DNA of 64,000 nucleotides from Mercurialis annua (Eukaryota; Streptophyta; Magnoliopsida; Malpighiales; Euphorbiaceae): positions 47,297,665 through 47,361,664 of the forward strand of contig NC_065570.1 in NCBI RefSeq assembly GCF_937616625.2. The letters run 5' to 3'. The translations under genes were made by a program, and so were the position numbers. Below the pieces are notes generated by a model, which saw only the letters and a program-made list of their open reading frames with translations, had not been told where the DNA came from and did not search any database. Within the stretch, counting starts at the first letter, position 1. Each line of letters opens with the position of its first letter. Of this stretch, positions 1 through 12,857 are shown piece by piece.

Positions 1-760
1 AGTTCAAAGAAGCCTTATTCCTATTTTAGTTAGGATCGACTATCTCTCTAGTGAATCAGCGTTACCATTGCCTTTAGACTTAATAAGCAATATTATTACT
101 GTTGCTAGCTGTTTTCTTTCTTTGGTTACTTGAGCCTCTCTTTTCTACATTCTTTTAATAATATCCCCAGTCAGGCACAATGGTTAGTACCAGATTACAA
201 CTTCTATATCCTGTATATAGAAGCTTAAGATGTACATTAGTGCACAAATTAGTTGTTTTTCTCATCTATTATACCAAATGTTGCACCTTGGTCTCTTACG
301 TGCTTGATTATGTCTTTATTATGCTGGTGCATTGCCATTTCTTGTGTTTGTGAATCTTCAGTCATCTAAATCGAACAATTTACTGCTAAAATTGCTAGGT
401 TCATCTGCCTTCACGGATATCTCTTAACAGTGTTCCATTTTTGTTACTATATAGGGGACTTTTGCTTGTCATATTAGGCACATTTTTGAATCTATGTTAG
501 ATGCTTTTGCAAAAGGAAATTTGAAAATTAAAATTGCTTTTTGACTGTTTGAGAGTTCCTATGTCCTAAACATGCCAAGAACACCTTAAAGTAAGTTTTA
601 GTTGCTTTTTATAACTATAAATAGGAGCTCGCTTTTTTTGAACAGCAGCTGCAAGGCAATGCCTAATGGACACACGGTTGTTCTATATTTTTACATGATG
701 GCGAAATAATCAGCACTGAATGGGAGATGAATTGATTAATTGTTATAATTATCTTAACAG
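1..760 (+). other. VIPP1 upstream intron (partial)
   Basis: No exon with VIPP1 coding sense is visible here. The stretch ends in the acceptor ttatcttaacag at 760, so it reads as intron. The exons for the long PspA-type coiled coil must lie to the left of the window. Confidence 0.55.
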
Positions 761-3512
761 TTATGGCTATGGAATCAGAAGCAGAAGCTCTTGGCCAGCT
801 ATCTACAAATGAGCTTGATGGGAAGGTATCTATGCCTTCCCCTTTACTATTTTGATTTTCGGTGGTTCTTCTATTAATCTATCTTTCTCAGTTTTACCAC
901 AGATCTACATTATCCTTTATCTGGGTTATATAACTAACATGAAAATATCATCTACATGAAAAATAAATGATTACACTCATATATTTTTTTTTTCAAAATG
1001 TCACTCTAGATTTTTCTTGGTGGACAATTATAGATGTGGAAGGAGATGTTGTATTCATGCTCTTTCTGTTCATGTACTAATAGCATCTAATTTTCATGTT
1101 GTATGGTAGTCATGTTTGCATTTGAGGGTCACACACTATACCTTTGATATTCGTGTTCGAGCTTCTTGTTACTTACCAACAATAGATAAAATAACTACTT
1201 CGTCACTAAAGAAGAATCATTGTCTTTAATTCTTCATTACTAACTTGATTCGTCCACATCAGTAAAGATATTTGCGGTCAGGAAAGAAGTGTCCCCATAA
1301 ATTTTTCAATTAGGTGTAGTATTTAGAGATTATGGTGTTGATTTTCTGTTCTTTAGAATCACATGTTATTAATTTACTAGAATAATATTTGCATTGTTTT
1401 AGGCGGTCAGGTATTGAGACTCTGATTGCCCCTCTCCTTCCCTTCGAATCCACACGATTGCTCCTATTGTGATCTCCATACAATTGTAGCATTCAACAAG
1501 AATGGTTTTGTCTTTTGGCTTGTGTCATTATTTCACGGCATAATGTATCTCTGGGTTTGTAGACTATCAAAACCATTATGTTATATTGTCAACTTTGAAA
1601 GTTGTGGGCTTGGCAGCTTACTGTTTCCCAAGCCTGCAGCCTTCTCTATACATTAGAGATTTAATGTAATTTGATAATCGATGATTTGATGCTAACCCCA
1701 CTAATCCTTCTAAACTATTCCTAGTAACATCTGACTTAATCAAATTGTGGTTTTATATCAGTATTTCCAATCAACTTGCTATCAATCAGATTTCTTACAT
1801 CGAACAATGCGCTTGAACTTGCATTCATAATTCATTCTTAATCCTCACAATTTGCATGCTTCTTATTTTTTTGCAGTTTGCATTACTCGAGGGTACATCA
1901 GTTGATGATGATCTTGACAATCTGAAGAAGGAACTTTCTGGTAGCTCAAAGGTACATATTAAACATCTTATTATGTTAGAAAATTTAGTTGCCATAAGCT
2001 ACTACCTTCCCCCCAAAAACATTGCTGAAGTTTGATGAGTTCTGTAAGTATAGAAGCCTCAATTTACGTTAAAGGAAAAAAGAAATCAAAATGTATAGGA
2101 CATTAAACTCCGAAGAACTATCTGCTGCTATTTTGTCGATCATAGTGCAGAGATCAACTAGGGTGTGTCGTGAGAGCTTGGAGGGAATTTTTTGGAATTT
2201 AGGATGATTTGCTGCTGTTGCTTGATGATAGTGAGAATTCAAAGAGAGTAAAGCTTTCTTGCTGAGAATTGTATTATACTCATTGAGGTGTTTAATGGGG
2301 ATACATCCTAAATTTCTATACGTATATTTGTAAATCATAGATTTGCTTCATATCTATTAACAAGTTTAATAGTCTATTTTCTCTTTCCTCATTTTTAGAG
2401 TTTGAAAGTTTTCCTATTACTAATGATTGGAGCTTAAACCTGAAAGGTTACCGAACTTGACAAATTTTGAGTAGAAATTGCACCCTTTTGCAATATTTTT
2501 TTTCTTTCAGAAAGTGTGACAACAGCTTACTGTTATACATATGACTATATATGGAGCTCAGATTCATCTTTCTGTATCGACTAACTTCCTTTGATGGTAT
2601 TGGTAGGTTTAGGACTTCACTGAAATAGCAACTGACCCCATCTTTTTTCTGAGTCTGTATAGCTTTAGCTTTCTAAGGTTTTTTTTTTAATTTTCTCATT
2701 CTTTTACTGCTAATTTTTTTCTCAGTAGCTCCGACAATAGAACAGGACCAGAATTTGTTGATCATAAATCATCATGTATTGATGAGACTACTATGTCCAT
2801 TCCTGGCTAATAATAGACGTGGATGATGCTAGAAGAATAAGAAGTAGATACTGTGTTACATGCTTCCTTGGGTTTAGTTGTGGGTTTAACATTCAAAAAA
2901 ATTCGCTTTGGGTATCAGCTGACTGACCCTTTTTTTCATAACTTATTAACTATTCATATACACCTATTATATGAGTTATTGCTGGCATTAAGAAGGGGAG
3001 TTTGAAGCACTTTGTTTGTTGATATAAACGGTTTCTAATGCATGAAGTTTGAAAATACATGTTAATCTGACTTTATTCAGATACTAACAGTTCATGTTGC
3101 GGGGAAACTTACCGGTCTTACATTTAGGCTTTCGATTCCATTTCGGAAACACTTCTAGAACTCTGAATCTTTATTTTTATAACCTTTTTTTTGGGTAACA
3201 AATGGTGTTTTCCTTTTTCCATTTCGGCGTTTTTCATTTCCATGCAACATAGCAATCATCATATATGTTAATACCATTTGAGAATTGACTGCTTCCTTTT
3301 TCTTTATGCATAATCATAGTTTAAAGCTTTGGTTCATTCTTCTTTGTTCATTCTTCTTTTATTAGTTGTAGTTGTCTTGAATTTTTTCTTTACTTTGCGG
3401 TGCTTAACAGAAAGGAGAGCTTCCCCCTGGTAGAACAGCGGTGACCAGTTTTCTCGATTCTGAGATCGAGATGGAGCTGAACGAATTGAGACAAAAGAGG
3501 AAGGATTTTTAA
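761..3512 (+). CDS. VIPP1: VIPP1 (IM30/PspA family), C-terminal three exons
   Basis: These are the last three coding exons of the plastid membrane-remodelling protein VIPP1, which forms ESCRT-III-like rings and rods and is needed for thylakoid maintenance (family knowledge). Exons are 761-825 (enters in phase 2; reads MAMESEAEALGQL), 1877-1951 (FALLEGTSVDDDL...ELSGSSK) and 3411-3512 (KGELPPGRTAV...LDSEIEMELNELRQKRKDF, stop at 3510-3512). All junctions are GT-AG and the phases join without a break. The KKGELPPGR...DSEIE.ELNELR tail is the extension that separates VIPP1 from bacterial PspA. The linker between TAV and DSEIE looks a few residues shorter than I recall for Arabidopsis. The N-terminal and coiled-coil exons are outside the window, so intactness of the whole gene is unknown. 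The identification is strong; the exon ends are my own reading. Confidence 0.86.
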
Positions 3513-3960
3513 AAGAATCCAAATCTGTGCTCTCAGGTACAACACTGTTCCTCTGCTGCTGAGACATTGACTCTGTAGAGATTAAAGGCCAAATAGACAG
3601 ACAGCTCTTGTATAGTCGCAAGCGAACGATACATATATTTTTATCTTTTTTAAAGAATGGGTATAAAGCAATACACCAAATCTTCCCCTCAGAGCCGTAA
3701 TTTATTTGCAGTGATTTTTGATTGTTCATTTAAATGTGGTAGCTTTAGCTTATGTTTGTTATTGTTGTAATTTTGGGGCATTTAAATATGCAGCAGAAAC
3801 AAAGACTTCCTCTTTGTTTGTGTCTCGGTGTTTGCCATCCGCAGAATCAAAGACTTCTTTGGCTTCTTTGATGGTGGAATGAGTTTGTGTGGTCATGAGT
3901 AACTATGAAAATTCCAAATTTTCCTAGTCAGAGTTATAGTAAAATTTAGTAATTAATAAC
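3513..3960 (+). other. VIPP1 3' UTR and downstream flank
   Basis: This follows the VIPP1 stop codon and holds no credible ORF. A small reverse-strand ORF (3334-3729) overlaps the last VIPP1 exon antisense and is not a gene. I could not place a poly(A) site with confidence. Confidence 0.45.
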
Positions 3961-3990
3961 TACTAAGTCTTTTCTTAAAAAAAATACTAA

Positions 3991-6900
3991 GGGGCCGTTT
4001 GGTTCGCCAAAAAAAGAGGGGAATGGAAACGGGAATGATTTTCATTGTTTGTATTTGTTTTGTCAAATTACACTAGGTAATGGGAATGTGATTACCCCTT
4101 CAATGGGAATCACCCATTGCCCCCTTATCCCATGGGAATGAACTTTTAGGAATGGGAATCAAAATTTAATAAAATATTTTAATAATAAATAATAAATATA
4201 TAATTATTAAAAAAAAAATTTAAATTTTAAAAAATATGCTTAAAATAAAAAAAATATTTTTTTATTTTTTATTTTTTAAAATAATTTTTTTTTAAAATAT
4301 TCGATTTTAAAAATATAATTTTTTTTATATAAAAAAATATTTAAAAAAATAAAAAAATAATTTAATAAATAATAAATAATTTTTTTATTAAACTTTACTC
4401 ATTTCCATTCCCATTCCTACACTTTGAACCAAACAAAAAATGAAAACTATCAAGAGAAAAATTAATAAGTACCCAACATAGGCAAACTTAATTAGAAATA
4501 TACCGTGATCAAAAAAAAAATTGACAACATTAATTAATATATTATAAATTGCAGAAATAGGTTTAGTTAATATAAGAAATACGGTGATGATGTGGAAAGG
4601 AAAGATGCTGAATCTTTTTAAATGCTTAATTATAGCAACCATTGTGGAAGATTTCTGTTATGGAAAGATACTGCAAATTTTTTAGAATCCTTAAATTAAA
4701 TGCTAATAAAATACCATAAAAAACGGAGATTAAAGGATTCTTCAAATACATGAACTGATTTGAAAATATAAAATCATCAAACAGTGGACAATATTTCAAA
4801 TTTCCAGCAAAAATAGACATTAAAAAATCGAACCGCTTGACAGAAAATTTTGTTTTGCAGCAATAAAAGACATTCATAAAATCAGCATTTCAATCGGGTA
4901 AGTGGTTTCTGTAATTAAAACACAAATTTGCATGTACAAATAGGCTGAATTATAATTGGTTAATTATGTGTTTACTAATGATTCGAATCAGTGATGATTC
5001 GAAAGCATTAGTGATTCAAACAACCAAAAATTAATAAAACATCTTAAAAATTGTGTTATATGGAGTGAATTACAGGATTATTTCATAGTAATTAAAGAGT
5101 TAATTTTTCATGCAATTGAATGCATATTCTTTTCTGAATGTTGCAATATTAAAGAGGATATGAACTAAATTTTTTAGTTCTGGAAATAACTATTAGTGCA
5201 CTAATAGTTAACTAAAGGTGAACTTAAATATTTATTAACATGATTTCTTTTTTAAATAACAGCAGGTATGACAACATTGAAGGTTCTTGTTTACTATGAC
5301 GGATTATGGGATGAACATCTAAACTACTCAAATTATAAGATCAAAGGCATTTTAGTTAAAGACGATGCGGAATTTGAAACTCTTAAAGCTTTGATTTTCA
5401 GTATATTAAAGGTTAAATTCGGAGAAACTGAAATAAACATCAAATATCAGTTGGAACCAAATCAACAAGCTGTGGACATTGATGATAATGAAAGCCTTCA
5501 ATTTTATATCTGACAATTTGAATTATCTGCCATAAACGGCAAAAGGGCCAAAAAATAAAATCATTAAAAAAAATGAAAACAACAAGCATTTGAGAAACAA
5601 AAAAAATCCAGCAAAACAAAAAATTCATCAACTCATCATAAACAATCAACAAATATGAATACACAATATAAATTCATTTATTTGTAAAAAAAACTGATAT
5701 ACTGTCAGTTTACATGTAGTTAACCATTAATAAATTAAATTTAATAAAAAAACTATTAACATCATAAAATCCTTTTTAGATAAATCTAACAATAATATAT
5801 CCTAAAATTAACAGTATACCAAATTAGTTAACTGTCAGTTAACCAGTAATCACTTATTAGTTAACTTTAACTAATAAAAAAAGAAAATTAACATTATGAT
5901 AAGTACATGTTTTAGATAACCAACACAAGTATAGTTAACTAATAGTTAACCGTTAGAAAACATATAAAAATTATTCAAATATAACAAAAAAACAACTGAA
6001 CATCAAATTTCAATTATTTTAAGATCATACGTATAAAAATAACTGTTAGTTAACTATTAATCACATATTAGTTAACTGTAATTAAAAAAATATCAATATA
6101 TATTCATGTTTTATATAAAAAATTATATAAAATTAGTTAACTATTAATCAACCATTAGAAAACATATAGTTAGACTTATAATAATTAACCATTATTTTTA
6201 CATCCTTGCTAATATCCCAATTATTGATGTACCATTAGTACACCATTGGTTAACCAACAAAAAAATCAAGTCATAAAATTACAAATCAAAAACTATTGTT
6301 GCGTCGCGGATCTGATCCCCGATTCTGATTTGTTCATCATGGCGACAAGAGATCCTCCATCTATGATTTTGTGAAAACGGAAAAACCAAAGCAAAAAAAA
6401 AAACGAAAATGGCCGGTACGAACAAGGCGGTGCCGGATCTGAATCTAAAGAAGAATATGTTGCTGTCAGAGAAGAATAGAGGGATAGATTGCGGGTCACC
6501 GGATCTGAAGAAGGAGACGCTGTTATGAACGGGCTGTGACGATGGTGGACAATTGCGGAGGGTTTATGGCGGCGGAGGGCTTACTACGGCGGAGGCGGTC
6601 TTGAGACAAATAGTGGTTGACGACTGCGGCAGAACAAAAACTCGACGGTGTCTGCATTGGCGGAGGGTTTGCCATTTTAATTTTTGTGTCAACCTAAATT
6701 CAAAATGAAAAGGTAAGATTCAGATCATGGTAATAAGGCGAGAAATAAGGCAAGAATCTATGAAGCATATTTGGAAATAGGTACAAGAGAATTACTTGTG
6801 ATTCTTTTCCTAAACTGTAACCCGTATTTTTTTTATTTTGAAAGTTTATTTGTTAAAAAGGAAAGTTGAAAAATCAAATTAATAAAGTGCAAAACGTAAA

Positions 6901-7053
6901 AGTCAATTTGAATTTTTGCTCCCATACTTTTCTAATTAAAAAGACCTTAGCCAGTATATGGACTAATTTTCTCAACTATCAATTCCATTCCCATTTCTTC
7001 CCATTCCGATTTCCATTCCGAAACCCATTCTCAATCTTGAATCAAACGGCACC
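3991..7053. mobile_element. TIR DNA transposon, PIF/Harbinger-like ends, TAA target duplication
   Basis: The left end GGGGCCGTTTGGTTC (3991) is matched in inverse by GAATCAAACGGCACC ending at 7053. TAA flanks both sides (3988-3990, 7054-7056), the usual PIF/Harbinger target duplication. Next to both ends are complementary GGGAATGG / CCATTCCC runs. The interior is very AT-rich and has no transposase of the PIF family. It holds a MuDR-like coding remnant (5268-5513) and a GC-richer patch at 6295-6680, so it is non-autonomous and probably composite. Another reading is that 3991 to about 4437 is itself a short MITE, since a second inverted end (CATTCCCATTCC then GAACCAAAC) lies at about 4405-4435, and that the right end belongs to a sister copy. 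Confidence 0.6.
5268..5513 (+). pseudogene. MuDR/MULE transposase N-terminal domain remnant
   Basis: An 81-codon ORF starting MTTLKVLVYYDGLWDE, with NYKIKGILV and ending ESLQFYI. It resembles the PB1-like beta domain at the N-terminus of plant MULE-family transposases, where a VLVYY.G.W start followed by a Y.NYK.KGILV stretch is common (recalled from family knowledge). A splice-like acceptor (ataacagcag) lies just before the ATG. No zinc-binding SWIM or DDE domain follows before the stop, and the downstream DNA is non-coding, so it is a fragment. It sits in an element with Harbinger-type ends, so it may be captured. Confidence in family is moderate. Confidence 0.45.
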
Positions 7054-7056
7054 TAA

Positions 7057-7794
7057 GTTGATGCTCACACGCGGGTAGAATTTAGTAATTTTATATTTTC
7101 ATAAATACTATCTAATTTAATTTTTTTAATATATATATATATATAAAATATTAGTTTGATTTTTTTTTCTTGGAGTGTTATTCAATGTAATAACTGAATT
7201 AGTTGAGAAAGATTAATTTTTTCTATTGAATTTAAATGTAAGTGTCTCAAATCTAAAATCAAATAAATTTATTGCTTGGTTTAAAAAAATTACATTGTAT
7301 CTACAACTTATATCAACTTAAATTATTTAATTTTAATATGAACTGATTTGATAATTAAATAGTAAAAAAATTATATCCAATAATTTTTAAATATTATTGA
7401 TATACATTTTTTTTATATTTTATAACCATAATTTTTTTTAAAATCCTATCCGTTTACACTTTATATAATTATGTTGTAATATAAATCTTAAAAATTGTTT
7501 TACTTCATACATATATATAAACTCTTCAAATTTCATAAAACATCATTAAATATTACTACCTTACAATTTTTTTTTAAAATATCATAATTATAATTAATTT
7601 TTTTGATTTATGCAATGTTATTTTTAAAATGTATAACGTTCAATTGTTATATTGAATAATCCAGTGTCGCTTATTTCACACGTAACTCGTCAATTTATAT
7701 TTTATATTCATTATTTATTTATTATAAAATAAAAAATAATTTAATAATAAGTATTATATTATTTTTTATCGCTGTAATTATTTATGCTTTAATA
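7057..7794. other. AT-rich intergenic DNA, no gene seen
   Basis: Very AT-rich sequence with homopolymer runs and an (AT)n stretch at 7129-7144. I see no coding region, RNA gene or clear transposon end. Confidence 0.5.
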
Positions 7795-7915
7795 TACTCG
7801 CTCACAATTTTTTTATAATCAGGAAGGGGGAGCGCTTGTGAGAGGATTTGAACCCACGAACTTAGCAGTTTGCTGTCCAGCGCTTATATCATTTGAAATA
7901 CATCTCGTTGGTACA
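7795..7915 (-). mobile_element. tRNA-derived SINE (head region)
   Basis: Read on the minus strand, a consensus pol III B box GGTTCAAATCC lies at 7854-7844. It is preceded about 30 bases upstream by a box A-like TATAAGCGCTGG (7888-7877). The spacing and the tRNA-like wording (GACAGCAAACTGC then TTCGTGGG) fit the tRNA-related head of a plant SINE. The acceptor stem and a folded cloverleaf are not convincing, so it is not a tRNA gene. The 3' end is unclear; a T/A-rich tail follows toward 7795. Confidence 0.5.
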
Positions 7916-8339
7916 CATTGTAAAAATTATATAGTATGAACTTTTCCGGACAGATAGAGAAGTGATAAGGGATTGAAGCGTATGATGATAATTTTCGAAG
8001 ACCCGTCTGAGTGACGAGCTAGTGATCCGCATGTTAGAATTCAAGCGGATTAGATTGATGCGTAGCGGCAAAATTGAAGGACCGAAGCGTAATTATCGCA
8101 AATAACCCATAAAAATCCAAAGGGGTTGTAATAAAAGTTTAAGAAATTGAATTGATTACAATGCCTTAAAAGTTTATAGGCCAATTTATAGATTTGACAG
8201 ACGAAATTGCCCAAAACCTAAACTTAGTGGTCATGAAGGCTCTTTTTAATAATTCCAGGGACCAAAAATAACAATTTGCCACTTATTTTTATAGCACATA
8301 CTAATTAATCTACAAATTAAATAATTAACCTAATAATAA

Positions 8340-10015
8340 TAGTTTGAACCTAATATAAACAGTAACCTAACTCTAACTCTAGCTAGCCTCTATAAATAGT
8401 ACAGTTAACCCTAAAAAGGGTGGTATACATAATTAAAGAAAAAACCTAATTGCATAGAGAAACCCAAATTTGGCACACCTTAGCCGAAATTTACAACCCT
8501 AAAAACAACCAAATAACAGTTTCAAAAGTCAATCGAATCGAACTACTGTGCTTCTATTCTTCAACAACGGATTGCTACAATAATAATTTAAGATGGATTT
8601 TATATCCGGATCTCCAAAAAACAACCCCATGACTCACAACAGTACTTCAGAGGACATTAATCAGTCTATATATTCATATTTATCGTCATATTTGCGTTTA
8701 AATTCGATTCTGATTAATTATAATGTATAATTAATGTTTTTAATTTGCCTCTAAATCCATGTTTAGGGTGTTTCTAATTGTCATACATGTATTATTTTGG
8801 TATATTTGAATTTTCAGAAATTTATCTATGTATTTTATATTTTTGGCATATTTTTTTAATGAAAACCGAACCTGGGTGAACCCCAGAGTTCTAGCGCCGC
8901 TGTCGGTCCGCGCCGTGGTCCTTTGTTCTTCAGCATTACCAGATCTTCGAACCGGAACTCTAAATTGGTTTCGCGTTTTCGGACTTATAATCATTCCCTG
9001 TTTGAACTATTGGCAATGCAACTAGTTGTAGGATTATTTTCTTTTACTTCCGGAACCACTCTTAGTCAGCCTTCTGTGTCTATGTCAGCAACAATTTCAT
9101 ATGCCATGTCATCATGGGTCTTGAAGCCCATTCTCCAACCCAACAGTTTCCAGTGACGATTCCCGCTTCGTTCGGGCTCAGAATTGACTTTGGTTTCAAC
9201 TAGTGGACTCGTGTTGACCAAAGGAACAATTTTTGTGTTTTGACCAGATCATTAATCTAACTGTATTGACAATTAAATGACAGACAATCACCAAACACTG
9301 TAGAAAGAGGTTCAAAAGTATTTATGATGTTTTATGTGTATCAATTGCTGTTTGGACATGTAAATATTGTTTATTGCTTTGAATGTATGTCCAAAACGAT
9401 CATTAACAAACTTAATCAGATAACCATGTTAATTTAGTTCAAAACTAATCAAATCGTATAGAAATTCTAAAACCGCCATAAAAACTATAATTAGTCGTTG
9501 TTTAGTCATTCAAGATGGTAAATATAAAATTAATCTCACTTTTACATTCATTTTAGGCTTTATGGATGTAATTGGAGTGAAATTCATTTTTTCATGTTAT
9601 GTGTTAGAAACTTCGGGGTTAGATGTCTGTTTAGGAATACTTGCTTCTTGTTCACCATGACAATCCGAATCGAGTTATGTACGTAATGCACGTTTCATTT
9701 CTGCATTTACCTTCCAATTATTTATTTTCCAGACATTCACATTCCAGTTTTCTATTTTCGGGCTTCCGGCTTTGATGAGATGATTATTTCTATTTGGGAT
9801 ATGCCTGATAATCGATAAAATTAATAAGTCAAGTACAAAAATTGGTTGTGTCAATGAATCTGGGTCTTTCAGTTCGATGCACGACATCTCATCCATAAGC
9901 GCGTGGAATTGTGAAATTGCATTTTCTACCTAAGTTAGGTGGCGACTCCATTTTTCAAACTAAACCACCAAGGTTGCCATAAGTCTGGGTGAGCCCGACC
10001 CCCACTCTGCTCACA
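8340..10015 (+). mobile_element. decayed LTR-retrotransposon sequence (LTR-like, possible Tat/Ogre lineage)
   Basis: A TATA element CTATAAATAG at about 8390-8400 is followed by GC-richer non-coding DNA. The stretch ends in a block with GGTGGCGACTCC (about 9940-9951) and a GAGCCCGACCCCC motif (about 9991). In Tat/Ogre-type gypsy elements a TGGCGACTCC motif marks the primer-binding region just after the 5' LTR (from memory). No partner LTR, gag or pol is present. The call rests on these two motifs only. Confidence 0.3.
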
Positions 10016-10820
10016 ATATTAAAAAAGATATAGCAAAATTAATTATATTTTTGATTATCATATATATTCTCTCACAAATTTATAAATTTTAAATATGAAT
10101 TTGAGAGAGAAAATATTTTTAAATTTTTCAAAAAGACAAAATTTATAAATTTTAAGGTGAAAAATTTGGAGAAAGAAAATTTATAAATTTTAGTGAATAA
10201 AATTTTACTCAGGCTCCTCACATATTTCATAATACATACGTTTATTTTGAAACTCACACGATATGTTTATTTATTTTTATTTTCGTTAATATTTTAGTCC
10301 TCTGTTTATTTTAGTATTACTCAACTAAGCTAAAAAATCTACTAAAAAAATAAATTTTATTTAATTCTTAAATTATTTTTGACAAAAGTATATAGAGAAA
10401 ATTATATTTTTATGAGATACACTGCCTTAATAAATCTATTTAATTTTATTTTATTTTTCTTATATATTTTTTTCCAATTTTATTTTTTTAATTGATTTAT
10501 TTTTAAAAATAAAAAAACATTTAAAAATTTAATTAAAGTTACTAAGTCATGAAATTTTATGATAATATAAATTTATTAATATATATTAACATATAAATAT
10601 AAAAACTAACTTAAATTATAATTTTTTTAGTTAAATTTTTTTAACTTAGGATTATTAACACTAAAATTGAATAGAAAAACTAAAACGTTAATAAAAGTAA
10701 AAACGAAGGACTATATCATTTGATTTTCTAATTAAAAAGGAAAAAAAATGAAAATTACAACAAGTGTGAGGACCGGATAGCAATTTGCTCTTAGTTGAAA
10801 GTGCTCATTGAACGCGCATA
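10016..10820. other. AT-rich intergenic DNA upstream of the cystatin-like gene
   Basis: Low-complexity A/T-rich DNA. A repeated ATTTATAAATTTT motif occurs near 10075-10190. No gene is supported. Confidence 0.5.
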
Positions 10821-10829
10821 AGAGGGGCA

Positions 10830-10837
10830 TATAAATA
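10830..10837 (+). promoter_or_regulatory. TATA box of the cystatin-like gene
   Basis: TATAAATA lies about 155 bases before the ATG at 10986. That leaves room for a 5' UTR of about 120 bases containing the plant-typical CTAGGGTTTCTAC (10944-10956). Confidence 0.5.
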
Positions 10838-11463
10838 TCAATTTTGAAAATATTAAAGCTCAGTTTTGCGCCTAAAAATCACTAGGGAAATTACTTTTCA
10901 CAAATAAAAGCACAGAAAAGGATCTTGTCCCAAATTGTTTTCCTAGGGTTTCTACTGCCTTTTTTTTAATCAAATCGATCCGATCATGGGCGACAATGAT
11001 TCGAAGAAGCAACAACTTGCTGTTGACGTAGAGGATGACGGCAGCGGTGGCGTGGTCGCCGTTATTGAACCGACGTCATTGAAGCGGAAGGTCGACGACG
11101 AAGATGAGGTTGAAGACAAAGACGACGGCGACAAGGAGGATGATGGTTACGACGACGAAATTGAGAGGGAATTTGACAGATGGAGCTCAGGGTTAGGTGA
11201 TTACGAAGGCAGTGAACAACAAGAAAAGGACTTCCAGAAATACGTTGACGAGTGTGCTGCATCTGATGTATTTATGATTATTTTGTTTTTAATTTTTGCA
11301 TTCCTATTTGTTTAATCAATATGCTTATGTTTTAATGTGCTTGTTTTTTATTCAGTGTTTTGATGTGGAAGTTATCCCCAAGGGCAAGAACTTTATTGGC
11401 ATGCTTGTAAGGATCAAGGTTGATGATGATCAAGACTTTTTCGCCCAGCACTGCAAGGAAACT

Positions 11464-12857
11464 AGGGTTTTTTCCCATTTAATTCTCCTAAAATTACTTA
11501 TTTCCCAAATGGTGTCTGACCCCTCAATCCGCAAGTATGACTTGCGGATGAATCCGCAAGTCATACTTGCGGATTCCCCTTAATCATATATTAAGAGGAG
11601 TTGCTACTAATTGATTCCCACGTGGGAATCAGTTTTGATTCCCACGTGGAAAGAATTAATTTAATTGATTCCCACGTGGGAACCACACCCACTCTCTATA
11701 ATTTTTTTTAAAAATTATGAATTTAAAAAAAAACACTCCGTTTTTTATTTGATTGTTTAAAAACGTTAGAAAACCGTAATTGTTAAAATTGTTGATTTAT
11801 TATTTAGTGTTGGTAAAATGATAGGTATTATTAAAAAATTTAACATTTCGAAAACACTTCGGTTTAACTCCAAAGAAAACACTCTCATATAAACTTGACG
11901 CTCTCTTTTCTCTCTACGTTTTCTTTTGACTTAATTGTGTGAGTGATGGGAATAAAAAATTCCATTTTATATAAGAAGCGATCCGCAATTTTGAATTACA
12001 GATTGCTTCTCGTGGGCCAAACCCTAGGATTTAAGAGAAGTCTTATATGTGTTACGAGCATTGTATAAAACTTCTATTAAACGTTTTTTTTATCTTATAC
12101 ATTTTTTTGACAATCAAACCGAAGTATTTTGTGAAGTGTTAAAAACTTTAATAATACCTATCATTTTACCAACACTAAATAATAGATCAACAATTTTAAC
12201 AATTACGGTTTTCTAACATTTTTAAACAATAAAATACTAAAAATCTTAATATTTTCCTATATTTGACTAATCCCTAGAATTTTACAGTTACACTAAATTC
12301 TTTAAATTAAAATACTTTTTTTAATTTAAACTAATTTTTAACATTTAACGAACAATTTATATTTAAAATTAAAGTAAATAAAATATTCACTCACCTCTTG
12401 TAGTTCTCAGGAAAATATTATACTGTCCACTTCTAAAATTTCGACGCCTTACTCCGATATTTTCAAATTACAAAATAGCAAATTTAAATCAAAAAAGTAT
12501 TAAAAATTAATATTTTATTTTTAAAATTTTATAAAGAGCGGAGTGTTTTTTTTTAATTCATAATTTTAAAAAAAATTATAGGGAGTGGGTTTGGTTCCCA
12601 CGTGGAATCAATTAAATTAATTCCCATGTTGGGAATCAATCACATGGGAATTAATTTAATTGATTCCACGTTGGAATCAATTAATTGATTCCCATGGGAA
12701 TCAATTTGTAGCAACTCCCCTTAATCTATGATTAAGGGGAATCCGCAAGTATGACTTGCGGATTCATGGTCAATCCGCAAGTCATACTTGCGGATTGGGG
12801 GGTCAGGCATCATTTGGGAAATAAGTAATTTTAGGGGAATTAAATGGGAAAAAACCC
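11464..12857. mobile_element. foldback TIR transposon inserted in exon 2
   Basis: The ends GGGTTTTTTCCCATTTAATT (from 11465) and its inverse finishing at 12857 start very long inverted arms. They are flanked by a perfect 8-bp duplication AGGAAACT (11456-11463 and 12858-12865). Pairing extends through most of the element: for example 11765-11830 matches the inverse of 12150-12235, and 11680-11745 matches 12540-12605. About 285 bases at 12250-12535 are unpaired and look like an insertion in the right arm. Each arm has nested palindromes built from the word ATCCGCAAG...CTTGCGGAT and from GATTCCCACGTGGGAATC. No transposase is encoded. An 8-bp duplication suits hAT; long arms would suit foldback or Mutator types. 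Confidence 0.85.

Noticed and set aside
2069..2338. 89-codon reverse ORF in VIPP1 intron
   Set aside because: Antisense within an intron, low-complexity composition, no motif.
7830..7915. tRNA gene on the minus strand
   Set aside because: The B box is good but the acceptor and anticodon arms do not pair and box A is degenerate; a SINE head fits better.
9675..9896. 73-codon reverse ORF in the decayed LTR-like region
   Set aside because: No motif, no start context, and embedded in non-coding repeat sequence.
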